Shown here: one piece after another, positions 1 to 5,052 of the stretch
Position numbering within the stretch: the stretch's first letter is position 1
Layout: each line of letters opens with the position of its first letter
Notes under the pieces: generated by a model
Databases searched by the model: none
What the model was told of the DNA's origin: nothing
The model's input: the letters and a program-made list of their open reading frames with translations, nothing else
Assembly: GCA_964607795.1 (NCBI GenBank)
Contig: CAZSLA010000035.1
Location: forward strand, 1 to 5,052
Origin: DYGT01 sp964607795
GTDB taxonomy: Bacteria > Patescibacteriota > Microgenomatia > UBA8517
Reading direction: 5' to 3'
Length of the DNA stretch: 5,052 nucleotides
Program-made: the position numbers and the translations under genes

Positions 1-294
1 TTTTTGCGGGCACATCCCCTTTTGTTCTGGTTTTTGATGAGGTATGTGTTTTATATGTTGGAGCTTGTTATCATTTTATTTATATCTTGGCTGATTTTGA
101 CGTTTTTGTTTGAGCCTTCTTTGTCCTACGGCCTTTTTAATCCGCTTATTCCCAGCTTAAGTTCGGGGCTGCCTTTGGAAAATATTCTTCTTGCGGGCCA
201 CATTGACATTTCTATGTTTAAAAGCCTTATCCGAAGCATTTTTTCGGCCTCAAGTGCTTATTTATCTATAAAGGTACTGTATGGCAAAAACTGA
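1..294 (+). CDS. C-terminal part of an unrecognised membrane protein (5' partial)
   Basis: The reading frame is open from the first base of the window to a TGA at 292-294, giving 97 residues. It most likely continues upstream, so this is read as the end of a longer gene. One clear membrane segment spans about fragment residues 15-37 and carries a glutamate (E21) inside it. A polar, Pro/Ser/Gly/Leu-rich stretch follows, then a weaker hydrophobic segment near residues 76-92, and the protein ends in a basic YGKN tail. No catalytic motif is visible and I do not recognise the family. The last 14 nt overlap the start of the downstream glycosyltransferase, so the two are almost certainly co-transcribed and this protein may belong to the same surface-glycan pathway. 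An alternative is a small complete protein starting at the ATG at 37, but nothing like a ribosome binding site precedes it. Presence of a coding region is fairly sure; function is unknown. Confidence 0.6.
   Translation, partial: FLRAHPLLFWFLMRYVFYMLELVIILFISWLILTFLFEPSLSYGLFNPLIPSLSSGLPLENILLAGHIDISMFKSLIRSIFSASSAYLSIKVLYGKN
270..275 (+). promoter_or_regulatory. Ribosome binding site for the GT2 gene
   Basis: AAAGGT lies 5 nt before the ATG at 281, inside the end of the upstream gene. It is a partial match to the Shine-Dalgarno consensus at a suitable distance. It is the best such signal at any of the four gene starts in the window and supports ATG 281 as the start. Confidence 0.55.
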
Positions 295-1012
295 ATTATC
301 TTTAATTTTTCCGGTATACAACGAAGAAAAACTAATCCAAGATACTTTGGATCAGGCGGTTTCTTATTTTAAAAAGCTTAAGATCCGCTGGGAGATTGTT
401 GTTGTGGACGATGGCTCGCGTGATAAGACCGCAGCTATTGTCCGAAGATATGGCAATAAAAATATCAAACTTGTTAAACTAGCACAGAATCGAGGCAAAG
501 GGGCGGCCCTTAAAAAGGGCATGCTTGAGGCTAGAGGAGATTATCTTATTTTTTCAGATGCGGACCTGTCGGTTGACATCAAGAGAAGCAAAGATTTTTT
601 GCGGGAGCTTAAGTCCACGGACGTGGCCATTGCCTCTAGACGTGCCAAAGGCTCAGATATTGCAATTCACCAGTCATTTGTACGCGAATCCATGGGCAAA
701 GTTTTTACTGCCTTGACGCGTTTTTTGATGGGAGTAAATCTATCTGATTTTACCTGCGGCTTTAAAGGCTTTCGAAGGGCTGCGGCGCAGGATATTTTTT
801 CAAGCGCCAAGATCGAGCGCTGGGCCTATGATGCCGAGATTTTGTTTCTTGCATACAAATATGGCTATAAGATCAAAGAAATTCCGGTTGTGTGGAAAAA
901 TAGAAAGGATACCAGAGTGAAATTGTTTGATGCCGTAGTTACGTCTTTTAGAGATCTTATCCGCATCCGTTGGTGGAACCTATTGGGAAAATATGAAAAA
1001 ACCTCTAACTAG
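281..1012 (+). CDS. Family 2 glycosyltransferase, ALG5/DPM1-like (polyprenyl-phosphate hexose synthase)
   Basis: The 243-residue protein is a complete GT-A fold, inverting family 2 glycosyltransferase. Visible motifs in order are: PVYNEE at 11-16, the nucleotide-sugar entry loop; VVDDGS at 41-46, with D43/D44 binding the nucleotide; NRGKGAAL at 70-77; the metal-binding DAD at 93-95; and a C-terminal acceptor-side region with CGFKGF at 159-164 and IERWAYDAEIL at 178-188. The RGKG, DADLS and IERWA-D-E signature resembles dolichyl-phosphate glucosyltransferase (ALG5) more than DPM1. Such enzymes move a sugar from UDP-glucose or GDP-mannose to a polyprenyl phosphate on the cytoplasmic face. There is no transmembrane segment, unlike eukaryotic ALG5, which has an N-terminal anchor. 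The Arg/Trp-rich C-terminal helix (about 214-236) could hold it at the membrane. The start overlaps the previous gene by 14 nt, and the end overlaps the next by 20 nt. Family assignment is firm; the actual sugar (glucose, mannose or other) cannot be read from sequence. Confidence 0.93.
   Translation: MAKTELSLIFPVYNEEKLIQDTLDQAVSYFKKLKIRWEIVVVDDGSRDKTAAIVRRYGNKNIKLVKLAQNRGKGAALKKGMLEARGDYLIFSDADLSVDIKRSKDFLRELKSTDVAIASRRAKGSDIAIHQSFVRESMGKVFTALTRFLMGVNLSDFTCGFKGFRRAAAQDIFSSAKIERWAYDAEILFLAYKYGYKIKEIPVVWKNRKDTRVKLFDAVVTSFRDLIRIRWWNLLGKYEKTSN
985..988 (+). promoter_or_regulatory. Weak ribosome binding site before the first GT-C-like gene
   Basis: GGGA lies 4 nt before the ATG at 993 and inside the GT2 coding region. 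It is short and close, so translation may depend mainly on coupling with ribosomes finishing the GT2 gene at 1012. Confidence 0.3.
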
Positions 1013-2645
1013 CTATTTTGGTGTTTTGGTTTTGGTGATTCTGATTTTGCCTTCTTTTTGGAGCATTGTCCAAGACGGCTATTTCCCCATGCACGACGAT
1101 ATGCAGGCCATGCGCACACTGCAAATGAGAAAGTGCCTCCTGGATGGCCAAATCCCTTGCCGCTGGGTGCCGGACATGGGCTATGGCTACGGCTATCCGC
1201 AGTTTAATTTTTATGGGCCTTTGCCTTATTATTTTATGGCTATTTTGACGTTTTTGGACATTTCTGTTTTGGATAGCGTTAAGCTCGGCTTTATGGCTAC
1301 CATTCCAATATCGGCCATAGGCATGTATTTTTTGGCGCGCGAATTTTGGGGAAAAGCGGGGAGCACCATAGCAATGCTTTTATTTATTTATGCGCCATAC
1401 CGGGCAGTGGACATGTATGTCCGCGGCGCAGTCGGAGAATTTTGGGCTATGAGCTTTTTGCCGTTTATTTTCCTTTTTACCAAGCGCCTGCTTGAAGGCA
1501 AAAAACATTCAATTCTGGGGCTTTCCCTGTTTTTGAGTTTTCTCTTTACCACCCACAATATTACCAGTTTAATCACCTTGCCGTTTTTGGCCTTGTGGGC
1601 CTTATATTTTTTATGGCAAAACAAAAGTTTTTGCAGAAAAATCTTAATTAAATTCTTTGTGTCGGGCATTTGGGCAATTGGTTTGGCAGCCTTTTATTTA
1701 CTGCCTGCTTGGTTTGAAAAAAAGTATGTTCATATTGACACTCTCACTATGGGTTATTTTGATTACAGGCAGCATTTTGTGAGCTTGTCTCAGCTTTTTT
1801 TGCGCTCCTTTTGGGGCTATGGCACAAGTACTTTGGGCCCTAAAGACGAAGTCTTTTTGGGCGTAGGAACCGTGCATATGCTTTTTGCTTTACTTGCTTT
1901 ATTAGGAGCGTTAATACTTAAGCATTATAAATATCTAAAAAGTGCCGGTTTTATCTTTATGTTTTTTGTGTTGAGCATTTTTATGGCCCACGTTCGCTCC
2001 AGTTTTATCTGGCGTGCTTTGCCGATACTTACTTTTGTCCAGTTTCCCTGGCGTTTTTTGATTTTAGCAAGCTTGTTTATTTCCCTTTTAGGCGGGCTAA
2101 TTGGGGACTTATTTAAAGCAAAAAAAGCATTTTTGGCCCTCACGCTTTTTCTTTTGGCGATTTTTAATTTTTCTTTTTTTAGGCCGGAAAAAATAATTGT
2201 CATTTCGGATGTGGAAAAATTCTCCGGCGAGCTGTGGGACAAGCAGCAGACAATCAGCATTTTTGATTATTTGCCGATTTATGCTGCTGAGCCTCCCACA
2301 GAGCCTGCTCCGGCTGGGCCGCTTGTAGAGCAAGGAAGCGTTATTGTCGAAAGTGCCGCCCGCGGCACAAACTGGCTTTCTTACAATTTGTCAATCTTTT
2401 CAGATGAAGCGGTTGTCCGGCTGCCGCAATATTATTTTCCTAAAACAACCCTATTGGTAAACGGCCAGGAGCGCGATTTTACTTTTGATAATAAATTGGG
2501 CTTGCCAACCTTAGGCTTAGAAAAAGGCCAGCAGACTGTCTATTTGCAGCTAACTGACACATCCGTGCGTATTATTGGAAATTACTTAACGCTTGCAAGT
2601 GGCGCACTTATAATAGGCTATTGGCTTAAATTGAAACATGCATAA
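993..2645 (+). CDS. Polytopic membrane protein, GT-C glycosyltransferase-like (PTPS-related/YfhO-like), copy 1
   Basis: The 550-residue protein has roughly 11-13 membrane segments. The first is at about 8-24, most of the rest lie between 78 and 393, and a final anchor is at about 532-545. After the first segment comes a loop with H34-D35-D36, C48, G52-Q-I-P-C56-R and P60-D61. An acidic residue in this first external loop is the usual catalytic position of GT-C enzymes. Further family motifs are APYRAVDMYVRGAVGE (134-149), THN (187-189), LPAWFEK (237-243) and VQFPWRF (349-355). Residues 395-530 form a predicted external soluble, beta-rich domain containing a Pro/Glu-rich linker (433-443). The matching 'YFPGW' motif of related proteins reads YFPKT here (481-485). 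It probably transfers sugar from a lipid carrier to an external acceptor, with the carrier made by the preceding GT2; this is inference. Start ATG 993 is kept because the next Met (33) would remove the first membrane segment. The family is often labelled '6-pyruvoyl-tetrahydropterin synthase-related', but nothing pterin-related is visible. Confidence 0.85.
   Translation: MKKPLTSYFGVLVLVILILPSFWSIVQDGYFPMHDDMQAMRTLQMRKCLLDGQIPCRWVPDMGYGYGYPQFNFYGPLPYYFMAILTFLDISVLDSVKLGFMATIPISAIGMYFLAREFWGKAGSTIAMLLFIYAPYRAVDMYVRGAVGEFWAMSFLPFIFLFTKRLLEGKKHSILGLSLFLSFLFTTHNITSLITLPFLALWALYFLWQNKSFCRKILIKFFVSGIWAIGLAAFYLLPAWFEKKYVHIDTLTMGYFDYRQHFVSLSQLFLRSFWGYGTSTLGPKDEVFLGVGTVHMLFALLALLGALILKHYKYLKSAGFIFMFFVLSIFMAHVRSSFIWRALPILTFVQFPWRFLILASLFISLLGGLIGDLFKAKKAFLALTLFLLAIFNFSFFRPEKIIVISDVEKFSGELWDKQQTISIFDYLPIYAAEPPTEPAPAGPLVEQGSVIVESAARGTNWLSYNLSIFSDEAVVRLPQYYFPKTTLLVNGQERDFTFDNKLGLPTLGLEKGQQTVYLQLTDTSVRIIGNYLTLASGALIIGYWLKLKHA
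2034..2060 (+). repeat. 27-nt exact repeat, left copy (in GT-C copy 1)
   Basis: These 27 bases are identical to 3667-3693, and mismatches flank both sides. They encode the FVQFPWRFL segment (residues 348-356) of the first GT-C-like protein. The identity is a remnant of tandem duplication, or of local gene conversion under strong protein constraint, and not an independent mobile repeat. Confidence 0.7.
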
Positions 2646-4299
2646 AAAAAATTTACTTTTGCTTTTATCCTTAACTCTGCCAGCTTGGTGGTACCTTTTG
2701 CGTCCGGGCTATTTTAGTATGCACGATGACTTGCAGATTATGCGGCTTTTCCAGATGGATAAGTGCCTTACGGATGGCCAGATCCCCTGCCGGTATTCAC
2801 CGGATATGGTGTGGGGATATGGCCAGGCGATGTTTAATTACTACAGCGCCTTTCCTTACTACTTAGGGACGGTATTCACCAAATTTTTCCTTTCTTACAT
2901 TATGGCTACAAAGCTTTTGTTTTTACTTGCTTTGATGGGCGCAGGCATTGGTATGTATCTTTTGGCTCGAGAATTCTGGGGAGAAAAGGGAGCCTTGTTT
3001 TCGGCTTTATTGTATGTTTATGCCCCTTATCATGCCCTGGATATTTATGTGCGCGGCGCCCTGGCGGAAAGCTTTGCCTTGATGCTTTTGCCCTTTGTGT
3101 GGCATGGGTTTTATCTCTTGTCTCAAAAGCGGCGCTGGAAATATCTTTTATATACGAGCATTGCTTTTGGGCTCATGCTTATGACACACAATATTTCCCT
3201 AGTCTTGGCAGCGCCGTTTACAGCTCTTTGGGTAATTTACTTGCTTTTCAAAGCCAAAAACGCGCGCTTATTAATTGATTACATGTTTGTTGGTGCAATT
3301 TCCTTGAGCCTTGCGTCTTTTTTTATTCTTCCGGCTTTTTTTGAAAGAAACCTTATCCAGGCGAATCTATTTATCAACAATTATTATGATTTCCACGCGC
3401 ATTTTCTTTCCCTAAGGCAGCTTTTTTTAGAGCGCACATGGGGCTTTGGTGGATCCGTCTTTGGGCCCCAAGATGGTATGTCCTTTCAAATTGGCTGGGT
3501 GCATACAGCTTCTTGTCTGCTTGCGGCTTTGGTTTCTTGGCGTCTTTGGAAACAGGCTAAGGCAAAGTTTTTCCTTGTGTGGTTTTTGTTAATTATGCTT
3601 GCAGGCGCCACATTTATGACCCACGGTCGCTCGAACTTTGTCTGGGAAGCATTTCCTCTTTTGGAATTTGTCCAGTTTCCCTGGCGTTTTTTGGGCCTGA
3701 GCATTTTTTTTGTGTCTTTGTTGGGCGGGTCTTTATTTGCTCTGAAAATGCCAAGATTTTTATTGCCCGTATTGATTTTTCTTTTGGTAGCATTGAACTA
3801 TAATTATTTTAGGGGTGAGCATTACTACTCTCACGAAACTGATGCAACCAAATTAACGGGAAAAAATTTAGTTGAACAAAAAATGGCAGCTGTCCTTGAT
3901 TATTTGCCGCAGACCGCCGCCACTAACCCCAAGGCTATGGCACCCAGTCATGCCCTGGTTTTGCGGGGTGAGGCTGAAACCTTGAATTTTTCTAAAAAAT
4001 CAAATTATTTCTTTTTTGATGCCAAGGTTTATCAGGCAGCTCAGATCGCAGTCCCTGTGATATATTTTCCCGGCTGGACGGTGTATTCAGAAGATCAAAG
4101 GCTTGAGATTATTCCCACCCCGGATCTGGGTCTAGTGTCTGTCAATTTAGAGCCAGGAACATATATGATCCGCGGCTTTTTTGAAGAAACTCCCTTTCGC
4201 GTCTTTTGTAATATGCTCACAGCTTTAACTTCCATTTTTTTGCTCTTGGCAACCATTTGGGTTCAGGAGAAAAAAAGATTTTTGTGGTATCAAAAATGA
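2638..4299 (+). CDS. Polytopic membrane protein, GT-C glycosyltransferase-like (PTPS-related/YfhO-like), copy 2
   Basis: This 553-residue protein is a clear paralog of its upstream neighbour over its whole length. Over the 34-residue first-loop block (25-58 here) I count 25 identical residues. Shared motifs are H29-D30-D31, C43 and C51 around GQIP, P55-D56, APYHALDIYVRGALAE (129-144, with Ala where the other copies have Gly before Glu), THN (183-185), LPAFFER (231-237) and FVQFPWRF (344-351). About a dozen membrane segments lie between 5 and 390. The external C-terminal domain (about 392-520) carries the classic YFPGWTVYS motif (477-485) and the E-P-G-T turn (505-508) seen in YfhO-like proteins, followed by a last membrane anchor (about 524-541) and a basic tail. 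The start overlaps the previous stop by 8 nt with no Shine-Dalgarno sequence, so translational coupling is likely. ATG 2638 is kept because the next Met (28) falls after the first membrane helix. Sugar and acceptor are unknown. Confidence 0.86.
   Translation: MHKKNLLLLLSLTLPAWWYLLRPGYFSMHDDLQIMRLFQMDKCLTDGQIPCRYSPDMVWGYGQAMFNYYSAFPYYLGTVFTKFFLSYIMATKLLFLLALMGAGIGMYLLAREFWGEKGALFSALLYVYAPYHALDIYVRGALAESFALMLLPFVWHGFYLLSQKRRWKYLLYTSIAFGLMLMTHNISLVLAAPFTALWVIYLLFKAKNARLLIDYMFVGAISLSLASFFILPAFFERNLIQANLFINNYYDFHAHFLSLRQLFLERTWGFGGSVFGPQDGMSFQIGWVHTASCLLAALVSWRLWKQAKAKFFLVWFLLIMLAGATFMTHGRSNFVWEAFPLLEFVQFPWRFLGLSIFFVSLLGGSLFALKMPRFLLPVLIFLLVALNYNYFRGEHYYSHETDATKLTGKNLVEQKMAAVLDYLPQTAATNPKAMAPSHALVLRGEAETLNFSKKSNYFFFDAKVYQAAQIAVPVIYFPGWTVYSEDQRLEIIPTPDLGLVSVNLEPGTYMIRGFFEETPFRVFCNMLTALTSIFLLLATIWVQEKKRFLWYQK
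3667..3693 (+). repeat. 27-nt exact repeat, right copy (in GT-C copy 2)
   Basis: This stretch is identical to 2034-2060 and in the same reading frame. It encodes residues 344-352 (FVQFPWRFL) of the second GT-C-like protein. The flanking bases have diverged on both sides. Confidence 0.7.
4265..4269 (+). promoter_or_regulatory. AGGAG, possible ribosome binding site for the third GT-C-like gene
   Basis: AGGAG lies 26 nt before ATG 4296, which is too far for a normal ribosome binding site. It is 14 nt before an in-frame GTG at 4284, which is long but possible. If that GTG is used, the protein gains four residues (V-V-S-K). The ATG, which overlaps the previous stop as ATGA, is the simpler choice. 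Confidence 0.25.
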
Positions 4300-5052
4300 A
4301 GTTACTCAAAAACTACTGGCCGATTTTGCTTTTGATGCTGGGAATGGTTCCGGCCGGTTTACCATTGCTGCTTCACGGCTTTTACGAGCCGCATGATTTA
4401 CACCATTTAGCTGATATTCACCAAATGTATCGAGCTTTTCAAACCGGCCAATTGCCGCCGCGTTTGGGACCGGATTTTGCCTGGGGTTTTGGTTATCCTT
4501 TGTTTCATTTTTATTATGTCCTGCCTTTTTATTTGGGGGCCTTGTTTTATTGGTTTTTTGGGAGCCTGACTTGGGCTTTTAAATTGGTTTTTGTGACTAG
4601 TATCTTGCTTTCGGTGTATGGTATGTATGCATTTCTTCGCTTGTACTTTAGCAAAATTTCCTCGTTTGCAGGTGCTTTTTTATACTTATACACCCCGTAC
4701 CGGGCGGTGCAGCTGTATGTACGCGGAGCTATGGGCGAGGCTCTAAGTATTGCGCTTTTGCCCTGGGTGGCGTGGGCTTTGGTGAGGCTAGTACGAAGAA
4801 AACAAAAAAGCTTGCCCGTTTTTAGCCTGGTACTGGGGGCATATTTACTGACGCATAATTATTTATGGGTTTTGGCAACGCCCTTATTGGCTGTGCTTGC
4901 GCTAGTTGAATTGTCCAAACAAAGAAATAAGTTTAAAACCTTGGGCTTGCTTGCGTTTTCTGCCTTAACCTCTTTGGCAATGACCAGCTATTGGTGGCTG
5001 CCGGCTATCTTGGACCAGGGTTTGGTGGCGGAAAAGACTCCGTTTTTGCTGG
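4296..5052 (+). CDS. Polytopic membrane protein, GT-C glycosyltransferase-like, copy 3 (3' partial)
   Basis: An open frame runs from ATG 4296 to the right edge with no stop, giving 252 codons. The family length of about 550 suggests that a bit under half is present. It is a more diverged member of the same family as the two preceding genes. Matching motifs are H33-D34 (followed by Leu, not a second Asp), G51-Q-L-P-P-R56, P59-D60, a GFGYPLFHFYYVLPFY stretch (64-79), TPYRAVQLYVRGAMGE (133-148), THN (186-188) and WWLPAILD (233-240). Membrane segments lie near 9-27, 73-90, 92-113, 121-133, 148-165, 174-205 and 214-231. The first loop is histidine-rich (H33, H36, H37, H42). The two cysteines found in the loop of the other copies are replaced by A47 and P55. 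The ATGA overlap with the previous gene indicates coupled translation. The role is inferred to be transfer of a lipid-linked sugar outside the membrane, perhaps with a different substrate from copies 1 and 2. Confidence 0.82.
   Translation, partial: MKLLKNYWPILLLMLGMVPAGLPLLLHGFYEPHDLHHLADIHQMYRAFQTGQLPPRLGPDFAWGFGYPLFHFYYVLPFYLGALFYWFFGSLTWAFKLVFVTSILLSVYGMYAFLRLYFSKISSFAGAFLYLYTPYRAVQLYVRGAMGEALSIALLPWVAWALVRLVRRKQKSLPVFSLVLGAYLLTHNYLWVLATPLLAVLALVELSKQRNKFKTLGLLAFSALTSLAMTSYWWLPAILDQGLVAEKTPFLL

Noticed and set aside
37..294. Small complete YggT-like protein starting at ATG 37.
   Set aside because: The resemblance is only size and one hydrophobic helix, no ribosome binding site precedes the ATG, and the frame stays open to the window edge.
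506..520. Inverted repeat with 6-bp arms and a 3-nt loop.
   Set aside because: It is inside the GT2 gene at the conserved RGKGAALKKG codons with no T run after it; probably chance.
525..716. Open frame of 63 codons overlapping the GT2 gene.
   Set aside because: It is wholly contained in a clearly conserved glycosyltransferase in another frame and has no recognisable motif.
1388..2333. Several open frames on the minus strand opposite copy 1, and a similar one opposite copy 2 (3486-3704).
   Set aside because: They are Lys/Arg-rich shadows of Phe/Leu-rich membrane-protein codons, without start signals or family features.
2353..2368. Perfect inverted repeat, 7-bp GC-rich arms with a 2-nt centre, that could be a terminator or hairpin.
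   Set aside because: It lies within the copy 1 coding sequence (Ala-Ala-Arg-Gly codons), has no T run after it, and the frame continues for another 270 nt.
993..4299. Reading the large proteins as 6-pyruvoyl-tetrahydropterin synthases because of the family's common label.
   Set aside because: They are polytopic membrane proteins with no zinc-binding histidine pattern of that enzyme; the label is historical.
1..5052. Alternative genetic code with TGA read as glycine or tryptophan.
   Set aside because: TGA ends two genes at sensible places that overlap the next start, and tryptophan in all proteins is encoded by TGG.

Overview
The window is fully coding on the + strand. It holds part of one tightly packed operon with no intergenic gap, no RNA gene, no mobile element and no visible terminator. 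The layout is: the 3' end of an unrecognised membrane-protein gene (1-294); a soluble family 2 glycosyltransferase of the ALG5/DPM1 type (281-1012); then three consecutive large polytopic membrane proteins of one family (993-2645, 2638-4299, and 4296 to the right edge, cut off). Each gene overlaps the next, by 14, 20, 8 and 4 nt.

The three membrane proteins share a first-loop motif (His-Asp, then G-Q-I/L-P-x-R and P-D), a Y-V-R-G-A-x-x-E motif, and a T-H-N motif. I read them as GT-C-fold glycosyltransferase-like proteins related to the 'PTPS-related / YfhO-like' membrane protein group. The likely logic, which is inference, is that the cytoplasmic GT2 loads a sugar onto a polyprenyl phosphate carrier. 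The membrane proteins then use lipid-linked sugars on the outer face to decorate a glycan, lipid or protein.

The organism looks like a bacterium, most plausibly of the Patescibacteria/CPR (Microgenomates-like). The reasons are the style of these tandem GT-C proteins (a recollection of similar proteins, not a search), weak Shine-Dalgarno signals and overlapping genes. TGA is used as a stop at 292-294 and 4297-4299, so this is not the TGA=Gly code of Gracilibacteria/SR1. An archaeal origin is not excluded. G+C is about 40-45% by eye.

The most interesting signals are the tandem amplification with divergence of the putative active-site loop: a paired-cysteine loop in two copies that is lost at both positions in the third, and HDD versus HDL. 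There is also a perfect 27-nt identity between two copies that are otherwise diverged.
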